From contig CAJGDJ010000019.1 in NCBI GenBank assembly GCA_904502025.1, forward strand, positions 1-35,478: 35,478 bases of DNA, in the 5' to 3' direction. A program made the translations under genes and the position numbers. Shown here piece by piece: positions 25,538-34,571 of this stretch. The stretch is from an uncultured Muribaculaceae bacterium (GTDB taxonomy: Bacteria; Bacteroidota; Bacteroidia; Bacteroidales; Muribaculaceae). The first letter of the stretch is position 1; each line of letters starts with the position of its first letter. The notes beneath the pieces are model-generated. The model was not told where the DNA came from, did no database searches, and saw nothing but the letters and a program-made list of their open reading frames with translations.

Positions 25538-25816
25538 TTATATCGATTGGAATAAATAATAAAAGACAGCCCACATAATACCTACAACAATGAGCAATAC
25601 ACTTGAAAGAAGTATTCCTACTATAGCCATATTATGAAAACGCCCTTTCAATCCAAAGGCAGAAAGTAATATGCTTATTGTTGCAAACGAAATTCCGCCC
25701 CATTGATATTTATATAGAATAATCCAAGCTATTATGCTTATAATCAATCCAACCAACCCAAGAATGTTGCCTTGTTTGGTTTTCTGTTTTGTGTTATTTC
25801 CTATTATTTCACTCAT
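25538..25816 (-). CDS. small membrane protein, unknown function
   Basis: The 92-residue protein has a short polar N terminus (MSEIIGNNTKQKTKQG) and three hydrophobic segments: about residues 17-36, 41-54 and 63-88. It resembles small DUF4190-type membrane proteins, but no signature fixes the family. It is the first gene of a two-gene minus-strand unit with the secreted protein at 25084-25518. A possible -7 element lies about 31 bases upstream. Confidence 0.55.
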   Translation of the reverse strand: MSEIIGNNTKQKTKQGNILGLVGLIISIIAWIILYKYQWGGISFATISILLSAFGLKGRFHNMAIVGILLSSVLLIVVGIMWAVFYYLFQSI

Positions 25817-25846
25817 AGAGGGGACGTTTAGATATATTATTTAACG

Positions 25847-25854
25847 CAAAAATA
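25847..25854 (-). promoter_or_regulatory. possible -7 element for the small membrane protein gene
   Basis: TATTTTTG on the minus strand matches TAnnTTTG. No matching -33 is seen, so the call is weak. Confidence 0.3.
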
Positions 25855-25876
25855 GGTATTTGTTGCTAAATAACCT

Positions 25877-25895
25877 AAAAAGCGTTAGCTTTTTT
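25877..25895. terminator. terminator-like hairpin in a divergent intergenic region
   Basis: AAAAAGC-GTTA-GCTTTTT is followed on the plus strand by more T-rich sequence. It lies between divergent genes, where no gene ends. It may stop antisense transcripts or end a short leader RNA. Confidence 0.4.
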
Positions 25896-25944
25896 CTTAT
25901 TTATGACAATCTATTAGCAATTTGGTTTAAGTGATTGATTAAAT

Positions 25945-25975
25945 TTTGTTGAAAGTTGAATTTTATGTAAGTTTG
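25945..25975 (+). promoter_or_regulatory. promoter for the DUF2851 gene
   Basis: TTTG (25945-25948), 19 bases and TAAGTTTG (25968-25975) match the Bacteroidota consensus exactly. Transcription would begin near 25982, about a dozen bases before the ATG at 25995. Confidence 0.75.
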
Positions 25976-25994
25976 TAACTGTTTCATTAAATGA

Positions 25995-27287
25995 ATGGCT
26001 ATGGAAAAGTTGATGCAATATGTGTGGCAACATCGTTTATGGATATCACAAGCAATGATAACGGTTGATGGACGCAAAGTGCAAGTTATTGACCCCGGGC
26101 GGTTAAATACTGATGCAGGTCCCGACTTTTTCAACGCAAAAGTGAAAATCGATGGCGAAATGTGGGTGGGAAATATCGAAATCCATGTGCGTGCGAGTGA
26201 TTGGTTTCGGCATCATCACGATGAAGATGTAGCATACGATAATGTGATACTGCATGTGGTGGAAAAAGATGACATCGAAGTGCGACGCTCTAATGGAGAA
26301 CTGATACCACAAATGTGTATGCCATGTTCGCCGCAGTTTAGTCAGCAGTATAGTCGATTGGTGGGTAGTGCTTCGAGTGAGTTGCCATGTGCTGATGAGA
26401 TATCACGATTACCATCGATATATCTAACCGATATGATTTCAACACTTGGATATGAACGGTTATATTCAAAGGTGGAGCGTATAGAGGCTTTATTGCAACG
26501 TTTTTCAGGCGACTGGAATGAGGTGTGTTATGTGCTGTTGGCTCGAAGTCTTGGCTTTGGAGTGAATAGTGATGCGTTTGAGCGATTGGCACTTGCAACA
26601 CCATTGAAAGTAATGGCAAAACACAGTGATTCGTTGACGGCTATCGAAGCAATGTTGTTTGGGCAATCGGGATTGCTTGATAAAGCCCCTGATGATGATA
26701 GTTATGTTGCGACATTGAAAACGGAATATCAATTTTATGAACACAAGTTCGGGCTGAAACAACCAACTTCATTGGGGTGGAAAATGGCACGAATGCGACC
26801 TCAAAATTTTCCTCATCGTCGCATTGCGGTGTTGTCGGCATTAATTGAAGGAGGATTTAGCTGTGCTTCAAAAATGATGTCGGCGAAAAATATAGAAGAA
26901 GTGCAGCAGTTGTTTAATGTGAATTTATCGGGATATTGGTCTTCAAGATGTTCGTTTAATGCAATTGGAGGTGGAGGAGCAAAGGGGTTGAGTGATAGTT
27001 CGATAGCGATATTAATTATCAACGCAGTAGTGCCGGTAATATATGCGTATGGAAAATTGCAAGGCGATGATGATGCTTGTAACCGAGCAGTTGAAATGCT
27101 GCAGTCGTTGAAAGCTGAACGTAATTCAATAGTAGAATTGTTTACACGTGCCGGAATTGAGTGTAAAGATGCTTTTACTTCACAAGCATTGATTGAGCTA
27201 CGACGTCAATATTGCGAAACCCGCAAGTGCTTGTATTGTCGCATAGGCCATCGCATGCTTGCCAAGCATGCTCGTAAACAAATTTAG
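25995..27287 (+). CDS. DUF2851 family protein
   Basis: The 430-residue protein matches DUF2851, a Bacteroidota-specific family of unknown function. Its N-terminal part shows YVWQHRLW, GRLNTDAGPDFFNAKVKIDG, WVGNIEIHVRASDWFRH and YDNVILHVV, the family core. The C terminus has KCLYCRIGHRMLAKHARK, with a CxxC pair. The GNIEIH...DW...H pattern hints at a metal site, but no activity is established. It stands alone with its own promoter and ends in a hairpin shared with tRNA-Pro. The ATG at 25995 is preferred over an out-of-frame ATG four bases upstream. Confidence 0.88.
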   Translation: MAMEKLMQYVWQHRLWISQAMITVDGRKVQVIDPGRLNTDAGPDFFNAKVKIDGEMWVGNIEIHVRASDWFRHHHDEDVAYDNVILHVVEKDDIEVRRSNGELIPQMCMPCSPQFSQQYSRLVGSASSELPCADEISRLPSIYLTDMISTLGYERLYSKVERIEALLQRFSGDWNEVCYVLLARSLGFGVNSDAFERLALATPLKVMAKHSDSLTAIEAMLFGQSGLLDKAPDDDSYVATLKTEYQFYEHKFGLKQPTSLGWKMARMRPQNFPHRRIAVLSALIEGGFSCASKMMSAKNIEEVQQLFNVNLSGYWSSRCSFNAIGGGGAKGLSDSSIAILIINAVVPVIYAYGKLQGDDDACNRAVEMLQSLKAERNSIVELFTRAGIECKDAFTSQALIELRRQYCETRKCLYCRIGHRMLAKHARKQI

Positions 27288-27370
27288 GAGCTGGTTAAAC
27301 ATTTTTAGTCGTCATATAAAACCTCATATTATCAAAGATTTTAACTGTTTTTGGGCATAGCACCAATAAA

Positions 27371-27395
27371 AAAGAGATGAGTTGCTCATCTCTTT
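27371..27395. terminator. terminator between DUF2851 and tRNA-Pro
   Basis: An 11-base-pair perfect stem AAAGAGATGAG/CTCATCTCTTT has loop TTG. It is flanked by A-rich sequence on one side and TTGGTTTT on the other, so it can serve both the plus-strand DUF2851 gene and the minus-strand tRNA-Pro. Confidence 0.8.
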
Positions 27396-27407
27396 TGGTT
27401 TTAATAG

Positions 27408-27480
27408 TCGGGGTGAGAAGACTCGAACTTCCGACCTCCACGTCCCGAACGTGGCGCGCTGCCAACTGTGCTACACCCCG
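27408..27480 (-). tRNA. tRNA-Pro (anticodon CGG)
   Basis: On the minus strand the acceptor pairs CGGGGTG with CACCCCG. The anticodon stem CCACG/CGTGG encloses loop TTCGGGA, giving anticodon CGG. The T arm is GGAAG-TTCGAGT-CTTCT, with one G-T pair. The discriminator is A and CCA is not encoded. Confidence 0.95.
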
Positions 27481-27501
27481 CACACTTTTGTGTTAGCGAG
27501 G

Positions 27502-27532
27502 CAAAGTTAATTCTTTTTTCGCAAATGCGAAA
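27502..27532 (-). promoter_or_regulatory. promoter for tRNA-Pro
   Basis: On the minus strand TTTC (27529-27532), 19 bases and TAACTTTG (27502-27509). A 16-base palindrome, TTTCGCA-AA-TGCGAAA (27517-27532), covers the -33 and part of the spacer. Confidence 0.6.
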
Positions 27533-27543
27533 CAATTGACGCG

Positions 27544-30500
27544 TTATTTCTTGATGAATTTGCCTACTGATTTGTTGTTGATTTTTATGAAATAAAGTCC
27601 TGCTTCAAATGAAGTGAGATTCACATTAGCACGATTGCCGTCAATGATACAATAATCGGGACTAATCATGGCTCCCGATAGATTATAAATGGCAATTGAG
27701 TTGATGTCGTAGGCAGTTTCAATTGTCATATCGTCAATAACAGGGTTGGGGTATAGGCAAAGTGATGTAACGTCGTTGGCAATTATGCTTTCCACTCCGA
27801 CTCCATTTTTATCATAGAATCGATACATTGCCATGCCATTGGCAGGACAGTAAGAGTAGATGTAATAACTGTAATCGTTAATTTGTTCGGCAAAAAGCCA
27901 GTTGCTTGTATTCCCACCCGATACAGCGAGGTCGCCAATTGGCTCAACCGAAGTAATAACGCTATCGGCAGTTAAATCTTTGATAGAGAATCCTCCTTTG
28001 AAGTTAGAACCCGAAGGGTAAACCAAAATTTCATGCCCTGAAAGAGTAAAGAAGTCGCCACCTCCAGAAGTGTTTCGCGTAGGTGCACTTGTTGAGCCAC
28101 GACCAATTAGCACAGCTTCATTTGCTCCACCTTGGTAACGATAGAAACCTCCTGTACGCACGTTATATATCCAATCTTCGGAGTTGTTATCAATAGGAAT
28201 TACGATGCTTGTTGCGTTGCCGGTGAGAGAGGTGTAGCCTGATGGGTAAACTTCGATGATTTTACCTTTTGACATTGATATTATGTTGACTTGGTCTTGT
28301 TTGTTTGGAAACATGTAAATATATCCGTTATTGCCAAGAACATCGCCTGAAGCAGTGATGAAGTTGGTTTGTCCGGTGAGGGGTACTGTAACTTCTAATT
28401 CTATTGCGTTGCCGGGGTTGTTAACTGTAGCTCCGCTGGGGTAAATAATAAATTTATGATTACCTTCGGTGTTGTTTTCATCACGAATGATTATGTTTCC
28501 GGCATCATCGGTAGCTGTTCCCCAACCACCACCACCGGGAATGCCACCCTGACAACCGGTTTTGTCGAAGATATAAAGAGTTGAATCAACACAGTCGTTT
28601 ACATAGAAGATTTCTTTATAAGCTGCACCTTGTTGAGCATTTTTGCCATCGATATGTTCGGGAGCGTTGCCTTTGTTTAGAGAATTTTCCCAAAGAAGTT
28701 CGAGTGCAAAATCGGCATTTGCTGAGGGTGTAAGTTTCTTACCTTTTATTAGGTATTTCTCCAAACCTTCATTCTCAGAGAATATATATAGCAAGATATC
28801 GCCATCGACATATTCAATTCCGGTGAAAACAAATGCGTTTATACCTTCGATGGCAGAGCTTGGATTAGGTAAAGAGGGAGAAACTGCTTTAGGAGTGCCG
28901 ATGCCATCGGTTACATTATACATTGCTACAGATAATCCGGCATCATAGTTGGCAGAAAACGAATACACTTTGTTTGCAAGGCGAAGAAATGAATGACCTT
29001 CGGCTTGTTTGTCGAGAGCATACTCTATCCATTGAGAATGTAGAGCCATTGGTTGTCCTGTTTTATCCCAATCAAAAGAGTATTGCACCGGAGTGATTGA
29101 ATTGCTGTCAATCAATAGGTTGTTGCGAGAGAAAGGGGTAACCATAATTGTTGCATCTTCGCCCCATTTTGCGGTATTATAGTTAGAGGGGTCGGTAGCG
29201 TATGTTGTTGCAGTAATAGCACCGTTTACAACTTTTGTTCCAAGTAACATATAACTATTAACACCCTCAACTGTTGCCATTGAATAAAGATATAAATCTT
29301 TCATCTTACCACTTACGGCAAAACTGCTACCAATAGACATCTGACTCTCCACCTCAAAAGGCATATCGTCTTTTGATTGAGCTACCAACAATTGAGGAGT
29401 GGCGTTATCATTGTCCCATTTATATACTTTCCATGCTGTTGCATCGGTTTCATCGTAATTCATAATTACGTTGTTGCAACCTAACAAAATATCGTCGGCA
29501 CTAAATGCAATGTCGTTTAAGTTGTCAACACCGGTCAAGTCTATTCGTTGGATTTCTTCTCCGGTTTCAGGATTGACGATTGTTAAAAGAGGCTTTTGGC
29601 TTTTGTCATGAGCAAGTATGTACCATTTGCCATTGCGAATCAAAGCACGGCGGATTGTCATTCCGTCTAAAAAATCAGGGATTTCGGCACTTGACACATA
29701 GGTGGGTTCATAATTCCCTCTTATTGCAGCATCAATTTCAGGATAATCCACGAGGTTTGGAGGAAATAAAACGTCGGGGTTGAGCTCGGGCAATTCTTCG
29801 GGGTCGAGATAGTCGGTAGTGATAAAATCACAACCGTAATTGCCATAGGTTTTATAGGCATTATTTGTGTTGCATGACCATGCGTTAACTTTTAATCCCG
29901 CATCGTGATATCGACGTACTCCTTCTTTTGTGATTTCGGCACCTACTCCCACTCCCATGTGAATGCCTTGTTCGCTGCACCATGCCAAACTACTTTCAAA
30001 ACTTTCAGAATAAACCAAAAGCATCAATTGAATATCGGGGTAATTGTTGCGAATATATTGAAGACATGGCTTCATTGAAGTGAAAATGTAGCAGTTGTTG
30101 CGGAAACCTTTCTCTTCAATTACTTTGATGAGGTTGGGAATGCCCGAGGTGTCGCCTGAGTTAATCCCCGTAGCCCATTTTAATTCAATAATGGGAATTA
30201 CATTATATTCATTACAAATATCCAAATATTCGGCAAGGGTGCAAATATTACCTGTGTATGTAACATTGCTATGAGTTTGAGAAAGTGTTTCTGCTTTAAG
30301 ATCGGCAAGGTTGCTGTTTGCAATGGTCAGTGTCCCACCCCAGCTTTTGAGGTCGTCGTTGTGGCAACATACGTGAACTCCATCTTTGGTAACTTTTACA
30401 TCAGTTTCTAAGCAGTGATATCCTTTTTTTGCTCCATTAATAAAAGCTTCTGCAGTGTTTTCTACACCCCACCAGCTGCCTCGGTGGCCGATTAATTTAG

Positions 30501-30561
30501 GTTGAGCAGATGCAGAGATGACTGCTATTATGCTCAAAAAGAACAGAGTAAATTTCTTCAT
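27544..30561 (-). CDS. secreted glycerophosphodiester phosphodiesterase with beta-propeller-like region and T9SS sorting domain
   Basis: GDPD enzymes hydrolyse glycerophosphodiesters to glycerol-3-phosphate and an alcohol. This 1005-residue protein has a signal peptide (about 1-19). The TIM-barrel GDPD domain (about 21-265) has His26 (IGHRGSWWGVENTAEAF), Glu52 and Asp54 (LETDVKVTKDG), and His67 (CCHNDD). About 600 residues of beta-rich repeats follow, with motifs such as IYPSG, VYPSG and WIYNVRTGGFYRY suggesting a propeller. A C-terminal type A sorting domain (LYPNPVIDDMTIET, IYNLSGAM, FEAGLYFIKIN) ends the protein. It is therefore a likely T9SS cargo at the cell surface. It is far larger than stand-alone GDPDs of about 250-350 residues. 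Confidence 0.88.
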   Translation of the reverse strand: MKKFTLFFLSIIAVISASAQPKLIGHRGSWWGVENTAEAFINGAKKGYHCLETDVKVTKDGVHVCCHNDDLKSWGGTLTIANSNLADLKAETLSQTHSNVTYTGNICTLAEYLDICNEYNVIPIIELKWATGINSGDTSGIPNLIKVIEEKGFRNNCYIFTSMKPCLQYIRNNYPDIQLMLLVYSESFESSLAWCSEQGIHMGVGVGAEITKEGVRRYHDAGLKVNAWSCNTNNAYKTYGNYGCDFITTDYLDPEELPELNPDVLFPPNLVDYPEIDAAIRGNYEPTYVSSAEIPDFLDGMTIRRALIRNGKWYILAHDKSQKPLLTIVNPETGEEIQRIDLTGVDNLNDIAFSADDILLGCNNVIMNYDETDATAWKVYKWDNDNATPQLLVAQSKDDMPFEVESQMSIGSSFAVSGKMKDLYLYSMATVEGVNSYMLLGTKVVNGAITATTYATDPSNYNTAKWGEDATIMVTPFSRNNLLIDSNSITPVQYSFDWDKTGQPMALHSQWIEYALDKQAEGHSFLRLANKVYSFSANYDAGLSVAMYNVTDGIGTPKAVSPSLPNPSSAIEGINAFVFTGIEYVDGDILLYIFSENEGLEKYLIKGKKLTPSANADFALELLWENSLNKGNAPEHIDGKNAQQGAAYKEIFYVNDCVDSTLYIFDKTGCQGGIPGGGGWGTATDDAGNIIIRDENNTEGNHKFIIYPSGATVNNPGNAIELEVTVPLTGQTNFITASGDVLGNNGYIYMFPNKQDQVNIISMSKGKIIEVYPSGYTSLTGNATSIVIPIDNNSEDWIYNVRTGGFYRYQGGANEAVLIGRGSTSAPTRNTSGGGDFFTLSGHEILVYPSGSNFKGGFSIKDLTADSVITSVEPIGDLAVSGGNTSNWLFAEQINDYSYYIYSYCPANGMAMYRFYDKNGVGVESIIANDVTSLCLYPNPVIDDMTIETAYDINSIAIYNLSGAMISPDYCIIDGNRANVNLTSFEAGLYFIKINNKSVGKFIKK

Positions 30562-30657
30562 GACAATAGATTAAATATTAATATTTTTGTAAATATACGA
30601 ATATTTTTGCAACAAACCACCCAAAAGAGTAAAATTTTGAGTAACTTTGAGGTCTCA

Positions 30658-32658
30658 ATGAAAAAGGTTCAACAATATATACTATTATCCATAACTTTTG
30701 TAGTTGCCATTCTATTGGTAGCATGTGCAAGTATTGGTCGTCCTGAGGGAGGGCCTCGCGATGAAACGTCGCCGATATTTGTTAAAAGTAGCCCTTCCCA
30801 GGGCGAAACCAATGTGAAGAAGGGTAAATTGGAATTGTTGTTTGATGAAAATCTAAGAATAGATGATGCGTCAAATAAAGTAGTTATCTCTCCTGTTCAA
30901 AAAACAATGCCTTCAATCATTGCTAATGCAAAAAAAATCATTGTTGAACTACGTGATACCCTAATTCCTAATACGACATATACGATAGATTTTTCTGATG
31001 CTATTCGCGATCTAAATGAGGGAAATCCGGTAGATGGCTTTGCTATTGACTTCGCCACCGGAGACTCGATTGATTCTTTGCGAATTTCGGGAATGTTGTT
31101 TGAAGCCCGTAATCTTGAACCGGCTCAAGGAATGATTGTGGGTGTGTATAGCAATCTTGCCGATTCTGCAATTTCAACGTTGCCACTTGAACGTATCTCA
31201 AAAACGAATCAACTTGGACAATTTACCATTCGTGGTTTGAAGCCCGGGAATTATCGATTATTTGCGTTGAATGATAAGAATCGGGATTTTTATTGGGATC
31301 GCACCGAAGATGTGGCATTTTATGATGTAACAGTTTCTCCATCGGTAGAAGCGATTGAAGTAACCGACACGTTGCGAGCTGTTGATGGTACCGACTCATT
31401 GGTGGTTCGTCAAGGCGTTAAATATTTGCCTAATGATGTTTTACTTACGTGGTTTAATGAGGGCTATGTGGCTCAATATATGAAAGATTATAAGCGTCCC
31501 GACCGACGTCGTCTCACATTTAACTTTGCAACAAAGTCTGACACATTGCCTCAAATAACACTCGTAAACGGACCGAAAGCAGGATTGGAAATAACCGACT
31601 GGGCAGTCCTTAATGCAAATGCAACGCTCGATACTCTTGAGTATTGGATTAACGACACAATGGTTTATGCTCAAGATTCAATGCTAATCGCAGCCCGATA
31701 TTTGCGAACTGACACAAATGAAGAATTGACATGGACAACCGATACGTTGAAAATGTTCTTCAAAGACCCAAAGGTTAAAAAAGATAAGAAAAAAAAGAAA
31801 AAAGAAGAAGAGGAAGAAGCTGATACGCTTCCCCCTCCATTAAATTTTATCAATTGGAGCCTTCAGGCAGCCAATCCACAAGATGTAAATCGTCCGTTGC
31901 GTTTCACCTCATCACAACCGCTTGCGTCGATAAATAATGCCGGAGTGAGGTTGTCGATTAAACGCGACACTATTTGGGAACAAATATCACATTCAGATAT
32001 TTTGCCCGATACAACTCGTAATGTGTTAAAATTTTCGATGCCCCATGAATGGGAGCCGGGAGAAAGATATCTTCTTGAAATCGATTCGGCGGCATTGATG
32101 GGGATATATAATGAATGGAACAAACCGTTTAAGCAAGAGTTTGCGGTGCGTCCAATGGAGGACTATGTGAATCTCTTTTTCAATGTGAGTGGTACTGATT
32201 TGCCAATCGTAGTGGAGTTGCTCGATACAAGTGATAAGGTGGTTGCTACATCTCCGGTGGTTGATGGTCGTGCTTCGTTTCACTTTTTGTTGCCAAACAG
32301 GTATTTTGCACGTGCGTTTATAGATAGAAACAATAATGGTAAATATGATACCGGAAATCTACTTGGGAAATCTCAACCCGAGGAGATATATTACTATTCA
32401 AAACGCATTGATGCCAAGAAAAATTGGGATATTGAGCAATCGTGGGATATTTATGAACAACCTCTCGACCTTCAAAAGCCTTATGACATAAAGAAAAACA
32501 AACCGGCTCGGAAGAAAGGGGAGAAAGATAATCATAATCATCACGAAGAGGAGGAAGAGGAAGATGAATTTGGCGGTAGCTATTATGGCGGATCTAATAG
32601 TCAGCGAGGTTCATCAGCTCCCACAAATCGCAGTGGTTTGCGACAAAATAACTTGTAA
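30658..32658 (+). CDS. lipoprotein with Ig-like (Big_5-type) N-terminal domain
   Basis: I start at the ATG 30658, which gives a lipoprotein signal with lipobox LVAC and Cys23. The longer upstream frame runs into the promoter region of the opposite gene and would hide the signal. The 666-residue protein has an Ig-like domain of the SbsA/Big_5 type (about 37-140, ETNVKKGKLELLFDENLRI and PNTTYTIDFSDAIRD). A carboxypeptidase-regulatory-like segment with GLKPGNYRLFALNDKN follows, then a Lys/Glu-only tract (KKDKKKKKKEEEEE). The C terminus is low-complexity, with acidic and His-rich KDNHNHHEEEEEEDEFGG. Families like this are common in Bacteroidota; the function is unknown, with location probably in the outer membrane. 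Confidence 0.8.
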   Translation: MKKVQQYILLSITFVVAILLVACASIGRPEGGPRDETSPIFVKSSPSQGETNVKKGKLELLFDENLRIDDASNKVVISPVQKTMPSIIANAKKIIVELRDTLIPNTTYTIDFSDAIRDLNEGNPVDGFAIDFATGDSIDSLRISGMLFEARNLEPAQGMIVGVYSNLADSAISTLPLERISKTNQLGQFTIRGLKPGNYRLFALNDKNRDFYWDRTEDVAFYDVTVSPSVEAIEVTDTLRAVDGTDSLVVRQGVKYLPNDVLLTWFNEGYVAQYMKDYKRPDRRRLTFNFATKSDTLPQITLVNGPKAGLEITDWAVLNANATLDTLEYWINDTMVYAQDSMLIAARYLRTDTNEELTWTTDTLKMFFKDPKVKKDKKKKKKEEEEEADTLPPPLNFINWSLQAANPQDVNRPLRFTSSQPLASINNAGVRLSIKRDTIWEQISHSDILPDTTRNVLKFSMPHEWEPGERYLLEIDSAALMGIYNEWNKPFKQEFAVRPMEDYVNLFFNVSGTDLPIVVELLDTSDKVVATSPVVDGRASFHFLLPNRYFARAFIDRNNNGKYDTGNLLGKSQPEEIYYYSKRIDAKKNWDIEQSWDIYEQPLDLQKPYDIKKNKPARKKGEKDNHNHHEEEEEEDEFGGSYYGGSNSQRGSSAPTNRSGLRQNNL

Positions 32659-32679
32659 TATAGACTCAACTCTGCATCA

Positions 32680-33721
32680 ATGGAACAAAATATATTAATT
32701 TCTCAAAATAAACGCGTTGCATACCTTGATACATTGAGAGTGCTTGCATGTTTGATGGTGGTGTTAGTGCATTCTCCTGTTGCACATACCTACTTAAAAG
32801 AGGCTCCTATATACGGCATTGTGTCTTATCTATGCTCCCCCTGTATTGGATTGTTTTTAATGGTTAGTGGAGCATTACTATTGCCAACGACGCTTAACCT
32901 ACGGCAATTTTTAACTCGCAGATTTTCTCGCATCTTATGGCCTTTAATCATTTGGTCTGTTATTTACATCTTTGTTGATGCAATAAATTGTGGGCGACCT
33001 ATTTTTAATATTTTTTCAAGTATATTGCATATTCCATTCGGACCGACGGCTAAATTTGTGCAATCTTGGTACCTATATACATTATTGGACATCTATCTAT
33101 TCATTCCTATTTTCAATACATGGATTAAAAATAATGACCGTCGTAATTCTTTGTACTTTATTCTCATTTGGAGTGTAGCTTTAATAAATCCATTTCTAAA
33201 AGCCTTGCCTACAGGGGGGGTGTACCCCCCCGTATATTTTTGCCGAATATTTTGGATATATTGCTCTCGGATATTATCTTCACAATTATCCAATAAAATT
33301 GACATCATTAAAGACATTTTCAACAATGTCAATATTGCTAATTGTTATAGCTGGAATCATTCCCGCTATAATCTATCTTGCCAATATTCCTGGATATGAC
33401 GCCTATTCCAATATCATTTATAATTATCTATCCCTTTCTTCAATGACAATGTGTTTATTTATATATACTTTCGTACAAAACTTTAATCCTCAAAGCCATA
33501 TTTTCCAAAAAATAATGGCTCATCTTTCACCTCTTACATTTGGAATATTTCTTGTTAACTATGCTATTATTTACTATATCTTCTTCCCATATTTTACAGC
33601 CAATCCATTGTCTAATCTTTCTCTTGAAATCGCAATTGTGTTTATAGGTTCATTCGCAATCTCGTATATTATTACCCTCATCATAAACTATCTCCCTTTT
33701 AAAAAGTATATAATCGGATAG
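32680..33721 (+). CDS. acyltransferase-3 family membrane protein, frame-shifted at a G7/C7 tract
   Basis: The first part (32680 to about 33220) reads as a membrane O-acyltransferase of the acyltransferase-3/WecH type: RVAYLDTLRVLACLMVVLVHS, LFLMVSGALLLP and FLTRRFSRILWPLIIW. At 33214-33231 the DNA is GGGGGGG-TGTA-CCCCCCC. After it the correct reading continues one frame over (YIFAEYFGYIALGYYL...) to a stop at 33721. As written, translation stops at 33399 after 239 residues. Losing one G or one C would restore about 346 residues, the normal size. The family adds acetyl or similar groups to surface polysaccharides or lipids. This could be a phase-variable off state, a true lesion or a homopolymer read error. 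Confidence 0.8.
33214..33231. repeat. G7-TGTA-C7 homopolymer palindrome in the acyltransferase gene
   Basis: Seven G, four loop bases and seven C form a perfect seven-pair hairpin and are also two slippage-prone homopolymers. The frame of the surrounding gene changes exactly here. Confidence 0.85.
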
Positions 33722-33740
33722 GTAAGATTCTTATATTGCT

Positions 33741-34571
33741 ATGAATCAAAAAGAAACATTAAATAAAGATCTCATTAATGACCCTCGGTTGTGGCGGTTG
33801 GCATTGCGTATTGATTCGAAAAAAATGCACGTGGTGTTGTTTTGTTCGGTAGAAGATAATTCGCTTATATATCGAGAAATAGTACTTGATTCGGCGGCTC
33901 AGTCAATTCAAAAGGCAATTGAGGAGGCGATATATGACAATCCATTGCTGTTGAGCGATTTTGCACGTGTGGATTGCATCATAGAAACCGATAAATTTAC
34001 AATCATACCTTCAGAGATTGACAATCCTGATGTTCAAGAGAAGATTTTTCGCGAAACATTTCCATCATTTGAGGGAAATGTGCTTGAAAATAAGTTGAAA
34101 GAACTTGAGGTATCAATAATGATGGGTATTGATGAGGAATTGGTAAACTTTTTGCGACGTACGTTTAATAACCCTTGCATTCAACATCATTTAGCCCCTC
34201 TTTGCATATATTTTAATCGCAAAAACCGACTTGGAAATGCAGGCAAAATGTATGCACATATTCATGATAATAAGCTTGATTTATTGGTGTTTGGAAGGGA
34301 TTCATTGAAATTTGCCAACACGTTTGCGTTTCGCGAACCACTCGATGCGATGTATTATATTTTTGCATGTCGTGAAATGTTGCATTTTGATGCAAGTAGC
34401 GATGAGTTGTTTGTCTCCGGCGATAATGCGATGCGCGAAGCAATCACTCCTATGTTGCGAGAGTACCTTGCTTATGTGATGCCGGTAATTTTCCCTGCAG
34501 CTATGTTTAAGACCGGGAAAGATGCCCTCAATGCACCATTTGATTTAATAGTATTGCCATTATGCGAATAA
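33741..34571 (+). CDS. DUF3822 family protein
   Basis: This 276-residue protein matches DUF3822, found almost only in Bacteroidota and often next to rsmD. It starts NDPRLWRLALRIDSKKMHVVLF and has a later segment YAHIHDNKLDLLVFGRDSLKFANTF, alternating beta strands that recall actin-like or PilM-like folds, though that is only an impression. No catalytic motif is seen. Its last ten bases overlap the start of rsmD, so the two are translationally coupled. Function is unknown. Confidence 0.85.
   Translation: MNQKETLNKDLINDPRLWRLALRIDSKKMHVVLFCSVEDNSLIYREIVLDSAAQSIQKAIEEAIYDNPLLLSDFARVDCIIETDKFTIIPSEIDNPDVQEKIFRETFPSFEGNVLENKLKELEVSIMMGIDEELVNFLRRTFNNPCIQHHLAPLCIYFNRKNRLGNAGKMYAHIHDNKLDLLVFGRDSLKFANTFAFREPLDAMYYIFACREMLHFDASSDELFVSGDNAMREAITPMLREYLAYVMPVIFPAAMFKTGKDALNAPFDLIVLPLCE

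Noticed and set aside
30502..30657. N-terminal extension of the lipoprotein frame
   Set aside because: The extension overlaps the 5' end of the divergent GDPD gene and has no membrane or signal character; the ATG at 30658 yields a clear lipobox.
33299..33721. Second half of the acyltransferase as a separate gene starting at TTG 33299
   Set aside because: The frame extends further upstream with good family sequence (YIFAEYFGYIALGYY) to the G/C tract, so it is the other half of one gene.
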